A stretch of DNA of 41,572 bases from a virus, in IMG/VR virus record IMGVR_UViG_3300032242_001495, positions 1-41,572 of that record; one strand, written 5' to 3'. This document shows positions 8,290 through 17,262 of the stretch, one piece after another (position 1 is the first letter of the stretch; each line of letters begins with the position of its first letter). The translations under genes were made by a program, and so were the position numbers. Below the pieces are notes generated by a model, which saw only the letters and a program-made list of their open reading frames with translations, ran no database searches and was not told where the DNA came from.

Positions 8290-8483
8290 AATGGGTTCTG
8301 AAAGGCGGACAACCCGACGAGCGTTATCCGCAAACGTCATACTTCAGAGACTACATGATAGCGTCGCAGTTCGGCTGGACTAAAGACCAAATCGACCAAC
8401 AGCCTGCGGTTTGGTTAGACTGGATGCTAGAAATACATCAGGTCGTTGAAACCGTAAAGGCTGAAGCAGGACAGGGATTGTAA
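7921..8483 (+). CDS. Tail assembly chaperone, long product by -1 frameshift
   Basis: Reading C-CCA-AAA at 8256-8262 and slipping back one base puts ribosomes in a frame open from 8250 to the TAA at 8481-8483. This adds 73 residues after P-K: first S-N-Y-R-E-L-R-R-L-E-W, then a segment with W-T-K-D-Q-I and W-L-D-W-M-L-E-I-H-Q, and a final helix. The second frame has no start codon of its own at the right place, and its W-rich helical content matches gpT-like extensions. Its TAA overlaps the tape measure ATG. Coordinates span the whole shifted gene. Confidence 0.82.
8256..8262 (+). promoter_or_regulatory. Programmed -1 frameshift site (CCCAAAA)
   Basis: This is a perfect X-XXY-YYZ heptamer in the reading frame of the 7921 gene (C CCA AAA). 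Both tRNAs can re-pair after slipping back (CCA to CCC, AAA to AAA). The -1 frame opens only a few bases upstream and continues to the tape measure gene, as expected for tail chaperone frameshifting. Confidence 0.85.
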
Positions 8484-10708
8484 TGGCAGGAATGGGAGAT
8501 TTTCTTCCGCCAGTTGTTTTTGAACTTCGTGCGGTAACGGGTCAGTTTCAAGCGAAAATGGCGGAAGCCAAGGGCGAATTAACTGCTCTTGAAGCGACTG
8601 GTGCATCTTCGGGTGCGCGTTTTGCTACTGCCCTGAAGTTCGGTCTAATTGGTGGCGCGGTTGCTCTCGGTGCTATTTCCGCTATTGCGGTCCACGAAGC
8701 CAACAAACTACAAGAAGCACAAACTCGCTTAAAAACCGCACTTGAAGCACAACATCGTCCAACCGAGCGCATTATGGGCGCGGTTGAAGCCCTTTCGGTC
8801 AATTATCGCAGTTTGGGTTTTGGGGCTGACGACGTTACTGACGCGTACGGTCGTTTGGAGATAGCGTTACAAGACCCGACTAAAGCGATGAAGTTGATGG
8901 GCGTCACTGCCGATTACGCACGATTCAAGCATATGGACCTTGCTTCGGCGGCTCGCATTATGGCTCGTGCTTCTCAAGGTTCAGCCCGTGCGTTTAAAGA
9001 ACTCGGTATCTCGATGGATACGAGCATTAAAGACCCGACTGCTCGCGCGAACAAGGCTTTTGCGGAACTAACTAAACGACTTGGTGGTCAGGCTCAGGCG
9101 TACACCAAGACGTTTGCTGGCACACTTCAAGTTCTGAAAACCAAACTACAGGCAGCATTCGAAACGCTTGGCACAAAGTTGCTACCCGCACTTCAAAGTT
9201 TTGGCGAATGGTTAAACAACGTTGTACTGCCTGCGTTACAAGGTTTCATCGACGGATTAACTGGAAAAAACGGCTTAGCCAAAGGGTTTAGCGACAGCGC
9301 AAGATACGCATTCAATTTCGGCAAAGTGATTATTGGCGTATTCAAAATCGCATGGCAGTTTAAGGATTTATTGCTTTTTATCGGCGGTCTGCTTGTCACA
9401 ATGTGGATTGGGTCAAAAATCTACGCTGGTATTCAGGCTATCGTTAGCGCACTGAAAATCGTGCGTGGAGCGTTTGTTGCAACCGAAGCAGCAGCCGACG
9501 CGGTGGTTGTTGCGGAAGCAGCAGCGACTGGCGGATTCTCACTTGTCGCTGCTGGTATTGCAGCGACCGCAGCGATTGCGCTTGTTGGCGGAATTGCTTA
9601 CGCTGTCACCAAGGGCATAGGGACGACTGACACTGGTGGCGACGGAAAAGTCAAAGTGCCAACTGGTTTGGGCGGTCTTCCTGCCGATTACAAACCTAAA
9701 CCCCCGCCAGACCTCAGTGGGGGTGGGGGTGATGGTAGTGGCGGAGACAAAAACACTCCGCGAACAAAGGCTGCTGACGCGTTAAAAGCGTTAAAACAAC
9801 AAATCGCTGACTACAAGAAAAACGTTCGCGACAACTTGACCGCTGGCTCTGACGTAGTCTCGTTACAACAAACTGCTCGCGCTCAGGCTGACGAACTTTA
9901 TCAAAAAATGCAGTCTGACGCCCGCGCGCGCGTATCCGCGTTAGGCGGTACAAGCGAACAGGCAGACGCAGTGGCGTCAAATATTAAAAAGCCAGTAGCC
10001 CAAAGCATCGTTTCCGCCATGAAGGGCAAAGTCAGCAAGTTAAAAACGTTCTACGCTTTGTTGCGTCGTCTCATGAAGAAGGGACTTCACAATTCGGTTT
10101 TACAACAGTTAATTGCAGCAGGTCCTGACGGCGGTATTAGCGCAGCGCAAGAAATCCTTGGTCTCGGCGTTGAAAAAATCAACTCGCAAGACTACCAAAT
10201 CGGAGCGTGGGCTGCTAAGATTTCAAATCTTGGCGCAAAACTTGAGTATGGTTCAGCGTTAAAAACCGCGACAGACAACGCTTTAGCCGAAGCCCGTTGG
10301 AATGCAACGCATATTGTTAAAGCGGTAAAGCAAGCATCAACCGATATTATCACTTCCACTGACCAAACCACTCAGGCAGCGAAAAAGCACGCCACTACTG
10401 CACACAACGACCACAAGCACCTAGCAACCAAGTCGGATTTCAGGTTTTACGAATGGAACAAACTAGGTAACATAGCGGAACAAAACGCAAAATCGGCGCG
10501 TTTGCTTCAGTGGATAAAAGACCACGCCAATCCTGTGACTCCAATCGTAACTCCAACTCCCACGCCAACCACATCACAGTCGTCTTTCACTATCAAGTTA
10601 AGCGTGGGCGGTAAAGAACTATCTACCGTGATACAAGACGCCATCGTACAGTACGAACGCCGTAATGGTAGCAACGGCACAAATCATCGGCATGGCGCAG
10701 TGGTATAA
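8483..10708 (+). CDS. Tape measure protein
   Basis: The largest helical tail protein here (741 residues), overlapping the chaperone stop by one base. It begins with the R-A-V-T-G-Q-F-Q-A-K-M-A-E-A helix typical of tape measures. It has hydrophobic segments near residues 50-70, about 295-320 and about 350-380, a Gly/Pro-rich linker (about 408-430), and long charged Lys/Ala/Gln helices. Tape measures set tail length and enter the host envelope. The length would fit a tail of roughly 110 nm by the usual 1.5 angstrom per helical residue, which is only a rule-of-thumb inference. No lytic transglycosylase or peptidase motif is seen. Confidence 0.88.
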   Translation: MAGMGDFLPPVVFELRAVTGQFQAKMAEAKGELTALEATGASSGARFATALKFGLIGGAVALGAISAIAVHEANKLQEAQTRLKTALEAQHRPTERIMGAVEALSVNYRSLGFGADDVTDAYGRLEIALQDPTKAMKLMGVTADYARFKHMDLASAARIMARASQGSARAFKELGISMDTSIKDPTARANKAFAELTKRLGGQAQAYTKTFAGTLQVLKTKLQAAFETLGTKLLPALQSFGEWLNNVVLPALQGFIDGLTGKNGLAKGFSDSARYAFNFGKVIIGVFKIAWQFKDLLLFIGGLLVTMWIGSKIYAGIQAIVSALKIVRGAFVATEAAADAVVVAEAAATGGFSLVAAGIAATAAIALVGGIAYAVTKGIGTTDTGGDGKVKVPTGLGGLPADYKPKPPPDLSGGGGDGSGGDKNTPRTKAADALKALKQQIADYKKNVRDNLTAGSDVVSLQQTARAQADELYQKMQSDARARVSALGGTSEQADAVASNIKKPVAQSIVSAMKGKVSKLKTFYALLRRLMKKGLHNSVLQQLIAAGPDGGISAAQEILGLGVEKINSQDYQIGAWAAKISNLGAKLEYGSALKTATDNALAEARWNATHIVKAVKQASTDIITSTDQTTQAAKKHATTAHNDHKHLATKSDFRFYEWNKLGNIAEQNAKSARLLQWIKDHANPVTPIVTPTPTPTTSQSSFTIKLSVGGKELSTVIQDAIVQYERRNGSNGTNHRHGAVV

Positions 10709-13700
10709 TGGTAGCGCGTGATTTTCCGTACGTGGGGCTGTCGTACCGACCCACGCTAAACCCCAACTCCCCCATGTACCTCGATTACGTGTGTAAGTCG
10801 GACGCTGCCTTAAACGCAGCCCCACTTCCAACACACTTTTTCCCTACAACGTTACAAGCACCAGTGCCGTTGAGCCAAAAGACTTATTCGTTTAGAACAC
10901 AACGCGGTCGTTCGTATGAACTTGGTTCGCTTGAAGCAGGTTTGTTAGACGTTCAAGTTGACAACTCCGACGGAACGTTCGACCCAGTATCGAATCCGCA
11001 GAACACTACAGTGTACGCGCCTATCACGTTGATGACCGCTTACCCCAAAACAGGCAACATTTTAAATGACACAAACACCGCAGTAGCGCGCGACTCTAAT
11101 GCGCCTAACGGACCAGACCAATATCGTATCGCGGTGTCCGCAAATGACGGCAATTTTGAGTCTGGTATCTCTACACTGAACTGGTACAAACCTGCTTGGC
11201 TATCAAACACAGCCACGCCTACATATCCGTTGACAACAGTTGACCCGACTCATTACGTTATTGGCTCACAGTCTTTACAGTTGGTCGGTCCTGCTTCGGG
11301 CGCACAGTGCTTTTACGCTCTCGACGTACCAACCATCGCAGGACAACAGATGACGTTCAGCGCGTACGTGCGCGGACCTTCAGTCAGTGGTTCAGTGACA
11401 GAAATGTCCGTGTTTGATGGCGGACTTGCGCGTAACTTAACGCCTAGGACATCTCCAACTGTACAAACGTACTTGACGACAGGCACTTCGTTCGTGCGTT
11501 ACAGCCTGACGTGGACGCCGAACGGAAGCAAAGCCACTATTTCGTTCACTGTGGCTGGCGCAAATCAAACCATTCAAATTGACGGTTGTCAGTTGGAGTT
11601 TGGTTCAGCACCGACCACTTACACATCTACAGGTCCTGAAATCAATTACTTGTTTAACGGTTTTGTTGAGCGTTACCCCGAAACATACCAAGCACCAAAC
11701 CGCGGTGAGTCTTTGATGTCTTCTGTTGATGTGGTGGCGCAGTTGTCTAATCTGAACGTCAAAACGCCGTTTTACCAGCGCGTTATTAACTTGCCGTTGA
11801 CAAATCGAACTACTGACACTGGTCAATATCCGTGTTTAGTTCCGCTTTACTATTATCCGCTTGATGAACCGTCAGGCTCAACTTACAGCGTAAACCAAAG
11901 CGCGTATGGTCAACCAAACTTAGTGCCGTATGTAAAAGAGACTTCGTCAATCGCGTGGGGCGTTAGCACTACCGACTTGCTCGGAATTGAAAATCCGCCC
12001 GTTTTAGCCCCCGCGCAGGTGTCTGGTTCGTACGCTTATTTGTACACAGATGAAGTAAACGACCTCTCATCTCAGTACCCGCCGATTTTTACGGGTATGG
12101 TGAAGTGGTTGGCTGACTCTGGTTGGCTAATGCGGGTTCAGTACTCCGACGGAACTATTGTTTCTTTGAACATTTCGGCGGGTGGCGTTTTGTCGCTTGC
12201 GACTACAAACGGAACGATGACTCGCAATAGCGGACCAAACATCACGCTAACCAGCGGACAGTGGTACATGTTCAGTCTTCAACAGCACCATTCTACGTAC
12301 GGCACAGAGATGAACTACTATCTCAATCTGTACAACGGCGACGGCGTCACTTATTCGTTCACGCTAAACGATTACAGTCTTACGGGAGTTACAACTACAA
12401 CCGCTCCTGAGATAAAGCAGTTCAGCATCGGCGGATTCACGGGTTTCATGTCGCAGTTTACCGTTTGTCGCACACCAGACGAAGTATCATCTCCGCCAGC
12501 GTTTAATTTTGACACGAACGGCTATTTCCCTGAATTAGACACGTTAACCGCGTTAGCGAAAAACTCGGTTAAGGGCGAAACCACGGGTAACAGATTCGCT
12601 TCGATTTTGAGTCAGTACGCGGGTTTAACAAATATCCCGTACGCCGTTGACCTTGGCTCAACTACCGTGACCACCATGAACTTCAATAACACCAAATTAA
12701 TCGACCAGTTGCAACGCTTAGTGGACACTGAGGGTGGCGAGTTTTACGTGGACGGTCAGGGTTTCATTACAATGCGAAGCCGAACACGTCGACTCAAAAA
12801 CGTTACACCCAAATACGTGTTCGGTGAAAACACGGCGTCTGGCGAAATCCCATTTGACGCCGACAAAATGGTTCTGTCTTTTGACCCGTCTTACATTATT
12901 AATCAAGTGGAGATTGACCGTGACGGAGCGTCCCCTTACATAGCGTATGACACAGCCAGCCAACGGGTCTATTTTCCTCGTTCGTTTACTCGCGCTACTT
13001 ATACTCAAAGCGAAGCCGATACGCATGACATGGCGAACTACATTTTGTCGCGCTACAAAAATCCGCACGCCCGCGTTGAACAAATCGTTTTAACACCAGC
13101 GCGCAACCCTTCCGCGTGGAGTTCGTGCTTAGGCGTAGAAATCGGCGATTTGGTTACCGTTAAGCGCAGACCGCTTGGAGCAAGTGCTATTTCGGTTGAT
13201 TGTTTTGTTGACCGAATTGAGCACCAGTTTGACGCACAAACCGCGGACTGGATTACAACGCTCAGTTTATCGCCCGCCATTTTCAAGTATTGGGTTTTAG
13301 ATAACTCGGCTTGTTCGATTTTGGACGCGTACGACACGACATCGTTGTCGCTGGGCGTAGTTTCCACGTCGCCCACCATAAACAGGCTCTTTTTAGACGT
13401 TCAGTCCGAAACCGTAAACACGTTGCGCGCTGACCTTGCGATTGGGCAACTGTTGTCCGTACAAGACAACACGGGTGCTTGGCAGACTTGCGGAGTTGTC
13501 GGTATTGACGGCACATCTGGCACTACACAAAACGTTTCTGTGATGGCGGTAGCGGACAGTGGTATGAAATTGAACACTGCGTTGTCTGTGTCTGCTACGT
13601 CCGTGTCTTTGAGCAAAGCGTCACCCGCAGGTATTACCGCCATTTTGATTGACCAAGAGTGGATGCAGGTCAATTCGGGCGCAGGCACTTCAACGCTGTC

Positions 13701-13878
13701 TGTCACACGCGGAACTCCGCTCACCTCAACTTACCCGTCACCCCTCACCCTAGCAAGTCACGCGTCAGGCGTTAGCGTTTACTATCGCGTAAACACTGGA
13801 TTGTCTGGCTCGTTTAATGACAACTTTGCGGTAACCGACGGCGTAGGCGTACAAGGCACAACAAGAATAGGATACTAG
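10708..13878 (+). CDS. Large minor tail protein (tail tip / hub)
   Basis: A 1056-residue protein overlapping the tape measure stop by one base. The start has Y-E-L-G-S-L-E-A-G and the V-D-N-S-D-G-T-F-D-P motif common in minor tail proteins next to the tape measure gene in actinophages. Residues about 140-310 look like a carbohydrate-binding jelly roll (F-S-A-Y-V-R-G, then I-Q-I-D-G-C-Q-L-E). A second concanavalin-like region follows (about 390-590). About 620-870 carries a hub-like part (T-E-G-G-E-F-Y-V-D-G-Q-G, V-E-I-G-D-L-V-T-V). The last 100 residues repeat the add-on beta domain also seen in the connector. It probably joins distal tail assembly with host recognition. Domain borders are estimates. 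Confidence 0.75.
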   Translation: MVARDFPYVGLSYRPTLNPNSPMYLDYVCKSDAALNAAPLPTHFFPTTLQAPVPLSQKTYSFRTQRGRSYELGSLEAGLLDVQVDNSDGTFDPVSNPQNTTVYAPITLMTAYPKTGNILNDTNTAVARDSNAPNGPDQYRIAVSANDGNFESGISTLNWYKPAWLSNTATPTYPLTTVDPTHYVIGSQSLQLVGPASGAQCFYALDVPTIAGQQMTFSAYVRGPSVSGSVTEMSVFDGGLARNLTPRTSPTVQTYLTTGTSFVRYSLTWTPNGSKATISFTVAGANQTIQIDGCQLEFGSAPTTYTSTGPEINYLFNGFVERYPETYQAPNRGESLMSSVDVVAQLSNLNVKTPFYQRVINLPLTNRTTDTGQYPCLVPLYYYPLDEPSGSTYSVNQSAYGQPNLVPYVKETSSIAWGVSTTDLLGIENPPVLAPAQVSGSYAYLYTDEVNDLSSQYPPIFTGMVKWLADSGWLMRVQYSDGTIVSLNISAGGVLSLATTNGTMTRNSGPNITLTSGQWYMFSLQQHHSTYGTEMNYYLNLYNGDGVTYSFTLNDYSLTGVTTTTAPEIKQFSIGGFTGFMSQFTVCRTPDEVSSPPAFNFDTNGYFPELDTLTALAKNSVKGETTGNRFASILSQYAGLTNIPYAVDLGSTTVTTMNFNNTKLIDQLQRLVDTEGGEFYVDGQGFITMRSRTRRLKNVTPKYVFGENTASGEIPFDADKMVLSFDPSYIINQVEIDRDGASPYIAYDTASQRVYFPRSFTRATYTQSEADTHDMANYILSRYKNPHARVEQIVLTPARNPSAWSSCLGVEIGDLVTVKRRPLGASAISVDCFVDRIEHQFDAQTADWITTLSLSPAIFKYWVLDNSACSILDAYDTTSLSLGVVSTSPTINRLFLDVQSETVNTLRADLAIGQLLSVQDNTGAWQTCGVVGIDGTSGTTQNVSVMAVADSGMKLNTALSVSATSVSLSKASPAGITAILIDQEWMQVNSGAGTSTLSVTRGTPLTSTYPSPLTLASHASGVSVYYRVNTGLSGSFNDNFAVTDGVGVQGTTRIGY

Positions 13879-14409
13879 ATGATAGTCCCAACAACACGAA
13901 CTTTCGTGGCTGGTGAAGTCGAAACGGCTTCTATTATGAACAACAGCGTTACGGCGTTGGGCAACTTCGTGTTGGCTCGTCCGTTAGCGATTTTACGTCA
14001 AACCACGACTCAGTCGTTGCCCACTGGCACAGCAACCGCGTTGACGTTCGACACCGAGGACATTGACCGCGACAACGGACACTCAACGTCCGTAAATCCG
14101 TCACGTTACACCAGCCAAACCGCGGGCTATTACTACGTCACTGCACACGGTTCGTTTGCTGGTAACGCCACTGGTGTCCGCAACATAGCAGCCTACGTGA
14201 ACGGAACGCAAAGCACTTCGCTCATGGCTACCACGTCATCGACTTTGACGGCGGGAACTACAGCACATTTGTCATTTTCGGGCATTGTCTACTTGAACGT
14301 AAGCGACTACCTCGAAATCTTTGCCACTCAAACTTCGGGCGGTGCGTTGAGCACGTCCGTAACTGCACCTCATCAAGCCTTCCTTAGCGTGGTGTGGGTG
14401 TCCTCATGA
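13879..14409 (+). CDS. Jelly-roll tail protein, probable receptor-binding or tip protein
   Basis: The ATG immediately follows the stop of the minor tail gene. The 176-residue product begins with a short R-T-F-V-A-G-E-V segment found at the start of many actinophage tail proteins. It then has a C1q/TNF-like beta jelly-roll pattern: L-T-F-D-T-E-D-I-D-R-D, S-R-Y-T-S-Q-T-A-G-Y-Y-Y-V-T-A, I-A-A-Y-V-N-G-T-Q and Y-L-E-I-F-A-T-Q. Such trimers often tip phage fibres and bind host glycans. Fold call is by pattern only. Confidence 0.68.
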   Translation: MIVPTTRTFVAGEVETASIMNNSVTALGNFVLARPLAILRQTTTQSLPTGTATALTFDTEDIDRDNGHSTSVNPSRYTSQTAGYYYVTAHGSFAGNATGVRNIAAYVNGTQSTSLMATTSSTLTAGTTAHLSFSGIVYLNVSDYLEIFATQTSGGALSTSVTAPHQAFLSVVWVSS

Positions 14410-14714
14410 ACCTATCTGATTTTGGTAACTGGTCTCAGATTGCGAGCATCGTTGTTCCCGCTGTGGGAACTGTTTGGGCGGTGTGGCGTAAAATGGACCG
14501 CGCCCAAGTCGAGGCGCGCTTTGAAATGCTTCGCATCTCTGATAAACTTGACTTTATTGAAAAGCAGTTCGGACCAAATGGCGGGGGAATCCGTCAAGCG
14601 GTCAACGAACTAACCGACAAAATGAGCAAAATTGAAGAACGGCAAATCGGAATAGGCGACAAGGTCGCTGAGTTGTCGGGTAAGTTCACACAGCACATCA
14701 TCGAACAGGAGTAA
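14406..14714 (+). CDS. Membrane-anchored coiled-coil protein, lysis region
   Basis: The ATG at 14406 overlaps the upstream stop as ATGA; the GTG at 14394 would add four residues and is less likely. The 102-residue product has one hydrophobic segment near the N-terminus (I-A-S-I-V-V-P-A-V-G-T-V-W-A-V-W, about 11-26), and the rest is charged helix with heptad spacing (A-V-N-E-L-T-D-K-M-S-K-I-E-E-R). It resembles XhlA-like lysis accessory proteins, which anchor at the membrane and help holins. It lies just before the endolysin-like gene. A tail-associated role cannot be excluded. Confidence 0.6.
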   Translation: MNLSDFGNWSQIASIVVPAVGTVWAVWRKMDRAQVEARFEMLRISDKLDFIEKQFGPNGGGIRQAVNELTDKMSKIEERQIGIGDKVAELSGKFTQHIIEQE

Positions 14715-14716
14715 GA

Positions 14717-15133
14717 ATGTCAGTCAGTCACCTCACGGGCGCGCAAGCCTACGCCCAAATGAAATACTTAATGGACCACCATCGCTCGGGCGTACAGGGG
14801 CGTTGCCACGCGACCTGCCAGAACTCATGGGGTTTGCCAGTCAAATACGCCAGCGCGATTGACGCGTGGAATCACGTTCCGAAAGACGCTCGCCACACTG
14901 ACCCAAGCAAAGCCCCGATTGGTGCTCCGCACTTTTTTGAGGGCGGACTGTATGGACACGTGGTCTTGCAGTCTGACAAGAAGGGTATCGTCATCTCAAC
15001 TGACGCTCCCGTTGCTGACTTTGTTGGCGAAGTGCCGTTAAATTGGTTCGTCACGCACTGGGGCAAGAAGTACCTCGGCTGGGCGTCCGTCTACAACGAC
15101 ACCATACTACAACTTCCAACGATGCCGAAGTAG
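14717..15133 (+). CDS. Endolysin-like cysteine peptidase / amidase (CHAP or NlpC/P60 type)
   Basis: The ATG at 14717 follows AGGAGTAAG. The 138-residue protein has a G-R-C-H-A-T-C-Q-N-S-W-G motif (Cys 30 and 34), A-P-I-G-A-P-H-F-F and Y-G-H-V-V-L-Q (His about 80), and a closing W-A-S-V-Y-N-D strand. This Cys...His order with the H-V-V-L strand matches CHAP/NlpC-like cell-wall peptidases used as actinophage lysins. No separate cell-wall-binding domain is present. Position between a membrane protein and a holin supports lysis. Which Cys is catalytic cannot be told by eye. Confidence 0.68.
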   Translation: MSVSHLTGAQAYAQMKYLMDHHRSGVQGRCHATCQNSWGLPVKYASAIDAWNHVPKDARHTDPSKAPIGAPHFFEGGLYGHVVLQSDKKGIVISTDAPVADFVGEVPLNWFVTHWGKKYLGWASVYNDTILQLPTMPK

Positions 15134-15139
15134 GTCGCC

Positions 15140-15403
15140 GTGTTCTCATTCGATAAGTTACCTTCGTCAGTAAAGCACGTTATCATCGCATTTGCCAGCG
15201 CGTTTGGCTACGAACTCATCAACGCTGTCAACAGCGCGGGTGGCGTAACTGGACTTCACTGGTGGACGGTGCTGACCAACGCCATCAACGCTGGCGCGGT
15301 TTCGGCGGCTGGTATCGCCGTCGTGTTCTGGCTTACCCCTATCACCCACGAATACGGAGTGGGCGGTCCGCACAGCCACAAGGACGTTCCGCCAAGTGCC
15401 TAA
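15140..15403 (+). CDS. Holin, two membrane segments
   Basis: It starts with GTG at 15140. The 87-residue product has two hydrophobic segments (V-I-I-A-F-A-S-A-F-G-Y-E-L-I, about 13-30, and A-G-A-V-S-A-A-G-I-A-V-V-F-W-L, about 50-66) separated by a short turn, with a hydrophilic, His/Pro-containing tail. Size, topology and the position after the endolysin-like gene fit a class II holin that opens the cytoplasmic membrane at lysis. Confidence 0.75.
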   Translation: MFSFDKLPSSVKHVIIAFASAFGYELINAVNSAGGVTGLHWWTVLTNAINAGAVSAAGIAVVFWLTPITHEYGVGGPHSHKDVPPSA

Positions 15404-15593
15404 AGCGGGGTGCGCTTTGGATAAACTCAAAGCATCTCTGTCTGAAGAGGACACCGAAGCCCTGCTCAAGTTACTCGGCTCGGAGTTTACCGCCCGAGTT
15501 GTCTCAACACTCATCAGCGAGGAATTACAAGTGGATATTGGCGCGCAAACCATTAGCAAACATCGGTCTGATGCTTGTAGGTGTCGCTGGTGA
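15396..15593 (+). CDS. Small putative DNA-binding protein
   Basis: It starts with GTG at 15396, overlapping the holin gene by 8 bases. The 65-residue product has an acidic helix (L-S-E-E-D-T-E-A-L-L-K-L-L) and ends with I-G-A-Q-T-I-S-K-H-R-S-D-A-C-R-C-R-W. The T-I-S-K-H-R...C-x-C end resembles the recognition helix of small phage helix-turn-helix proteins. Its stop overlaps the next start as GTGA, so translation is probably coupled. Target and role are unknown. Confidence 0.55.
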   Translation: MPKAGCALDKLKASLSEEDTEALLKLLGSEFTARVVSTLISEELQVDIGAQTISKHRSDACRCRW

Positions 15594-16792
15594 GCAAGTT
15601 CAGCGACCGCGTCGAACAGTTGCTACAGCCTGCAGAAATTCGTAGCCTGCCGACTCTCGCGTCCTTGTCCAAGCCTTCCGCGGTATCTGAGCCAAACGGC
15701 TGGGTCGCGGGGGTGGTGCTAGAAGGCAACTCGGGCAGTATCACAACCAAGCCACGGGAGACCCCCGTTGGGAACTGGGACAACGAACTACGCGACTGGG
15801 GTTTCGACCCTGCCGTCTACGAAGTGATTGAACCTGTTCGCATCTCCACATGGCAGACCTACGACGAACGCCAACTGTGGGCGTACAAAGCACAGATTCG
15901 CACACGCACCTCGGGGTTGTCCGCCAGCGAAATCGAAGCCCTGACTCAGCCACTCAAGCGCGACCGTCGCAAAGCCAAGCCACGACCTACTGGTAACTCC
16001 GCTTTCGTTGTTCCTATTGGCGACTGGCAAATCGGCAAGCCAGATGGCGACGGGCTTGAAGGTACGATTGCTCGAATTGAACACTCAATCGAAGCGGTAG
16101 CCCATCGAGTTGAACATTTGCGCTCATCTGGCTACGACCTCGGACATCTGGTCGTGCTTTCGGCTGGTGATTTAGGTGAAGGCTGTAACGGTCACTACGA
16201 GCAACAGGCGTTTGGCGTCGAGTTAGACCGACGTGACCAGAACAAAATCGTGCGACGTCTCGCGCGCAACGCTTTGATGGATTGGTCGCAGTTGTTCGAC
16301 AAAGTCACGGTCGCTGCTGTTGGCGGAAATCACGGCGAAAATAGACGAGGTTCAAAATCGTTCACCACTGCAAATGACAACGATGACGTGGCGGTGTGGG
16401 AAACGGTAGCCGAGACTTTGTCTGCGATGCCTGACTTGTACGGTCACATTCAGTGGTTGCTACCGCGCGACGAATTAAGTGTTTCGCTTCAGGTTGGCAA
16501 CAAAATCGTCGGTTTAGCGCATGGGCATCAAGCGCGTAGTGGCGATATCGGCAAGTGGTGGGAAGGACAAGCCCTTGGCAATCGTGCTGTTGCTGATGCG
16601 GACATGCTCATCACTGGACATTTTCACCATTTCCGCATGGTTGAGGTCACGCAGGGTCGTTGGTGGCTACAAATCAATGCGCAAGATGGCGGTTCAGACT
16701 GGTACGCCGAAGCAACTGGTCGCCACAACGGAACAGGTCAGGTGACGTTCGTGCTGAACGACTCTGGCTGGTGTGAATTGGCAATTTTGTAA
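15590..16792 (+). CDS. Calcineurin-like metallophosphoesterase
   Basis: The GTG at 15590 is preferred (GTGA overlap with the previous stop); the GTG at 15581 would add three residues. Counting from 15590, the first ~140 residues are Pro/Trp-rich without a clear domain. The rest carries the metallophosphoesterase motifs in order: G-D-W-Q-I-G-K (about 140), S-A-G-D-L-G-E-G (about 187), V-G-G-N-H-G-E-N-R (about 244), A-H-G-H-Q (about 307) and T-G-H-F-H-H (about 340). These bind two metal ions. Relatives include Mre11/SbcD nucleases and phage phosphatases found after lysis genes in actinophages. The substrate is unknown. It is the last gene before the promoter at 16794. Confidence 0.85.
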   Translation: MSKFSDRVEQLLQPAEIRSLPTLASLSKPSAVSEPNGWVAGVVLEGNSGSITTKPRETPVGNWDNELRDWGFDPAVYEVIEPVRISTWQTYDERQLWAYKAQIRTRTSGLSASEIEALTQPLKRDRRKAKPRPTGNSAFVVPIGDWQIGKPDGDGLEGTIARIEHSIEAVAHRVEHLRSSGYDLGHLVVLSAGDLGEGCNGHYEQQAFGVELDRRDQNKIVRRLARNALMDWSQLFDKVTVAAVGGNHGENRRGSKSFTTANDNDDVAVWETVAETLSAMPDLYGHIQWLLPRDELSVSLQVGNKIVGLAHGHQARSGDIGKWWEGQALGNRAVADADMLITGHFHHFRMVEVTQGRWWLQINAQDGGSDWYAEATGRHNGTGQVTFVLNDSGWCELAIL

Positions 16793-16793
16793 G

Positions 16794-16822
16794 TTGACAA
16801 ACAGGCTAAGTCTGTGGTTGAC
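16794..16822 (+). promoter_or_regulatory. Promoter P1 for the HTH regulator
   Basis: TTGACA (16794-16799), a 17-base spacer and TTGACT (16817-16822) preceded by TG. It is the weakest of the seven strong family members: the -10 lacks the usual TA start, and its downstream part repeats TTGAC. It lies immediately after the phosphoesterase stop and 24 bases before the regulator ATG. Confidence 0.5.
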
Positions 16823-16845
16823 TAGAACAAACGAAAGGAGCACGA

Positions 16846-17082
16846 ATGGCTATCACAAACGAAGAGTTCGCTAGTCGCGTCGGCTGTCACTTTACCATGG
16901 CTTCACGCATGCGTAACGGTCACCGACTCCCTAGCGTCCGCACTCTCATCAAGATTTCAAGTGAGTTCGACCTGAAAATGGACGACTTGACCTCCGCTTA
17001 CTCGGCTGGTCCAGTCACCTTCAGTGAGTTCTTGCGCGAAAACGTGTTTGACGCCGTGTCGAACCCGAGCCTAGTCGCCTAG
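16846..17082 (+). CDS. HTH (XRE/Cro-like) transcriptional regulator
   Basis: The ATG follows GAAAGGAGCACGA. The 78-residue protein has a Cro/C1-type helix-turn-helix: E-E-F-A-S-R-V-G-C-H-F-T-M-A-S-R-M-R-N-G (about 6-25), then R-L-P-S-V-R-T-L-I-K-I-S (about 27-38). A short extra helix follows for dimerisation. It stands alone between promoter P1 and a strong terminator, so it is a one-gene transcript. It is the only clear regulator here and the natural candidate to bind the TTGAC-N5-GTCAA dyads over the early promoters. No integrase is present, so it more likely controls timing than lysogeny. Confidence 0.8.
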   Translation: MAITNEEFASRVGCHFTMASRMRNGHRLPSVRTLIKISSEFDLKMDDLTSAYSAGPVTFSEFLRENVFDAVSNPSLVA

Positions 17083-17100
17083 ACTAAGCCCCCCAAAACC

Positions 17101-17173
17101 GACCCCCATCGGATTCCGCGAGGCAGTTCCCACTCTCTCCTGCCTTTAGCGACGCGCCGATGGGGGTCTTTTT
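17101..17173 (+). terminator. Intrinsic terminator with extended branched stem
   Basis: A perfect 12-bp stem (17101-17112 with 17157-17168) is followed directly by TTTTT (17169-17173). The enclosed 44 bases fold further: CGCG (17117-17120) with CGCG (17153-17156) and AGGCAG (17121-17126) with CTGCCT (17140-17145). It ends the regulator transcript and separates it from promoter P2 12 bases downstream. Confidence 0.88.
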
Positions 17174-17184
17174 GTACCACCTAC

Positions 17185-17244
17185 TTGACAAGGTGTCACG
17201 GGATATGTTTTACTTGGAAGTACGGGGTCAGCACGGACCTCGTA
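17185..17244 (+). promoter_or_regulatory. Promoter P2 with leader hairpin
   Basis: TTGACA (17185-17190), 18 bases, TTTACT (17209-17214) preceded by TG. A TTGAC-N5-GTCAC near-dyad covers the -35 box. The leader folds into a 9-bp stem with one G-T pair (17221-17229 with 17236-17244), then a GAGAGAATCGAGAG purine tract leads to the ATG at 17263. Confidence 0.75.
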
Positions 17245-17262
17245 GAGAGAATCGAGAGAAAA

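Noticed and set aside
16846-17082. Lysogeny module around the HTH protein
   Set aside because: No integrase, excisionase, partition gene or attachment site is visible in the window.
17101-17173. tRNA-like or small regulatory RNA
   Set aside because: It has nested stems but no cloverleaf or anticodon arm; the perfect stem followed by TTTTT is best read as a terminator.
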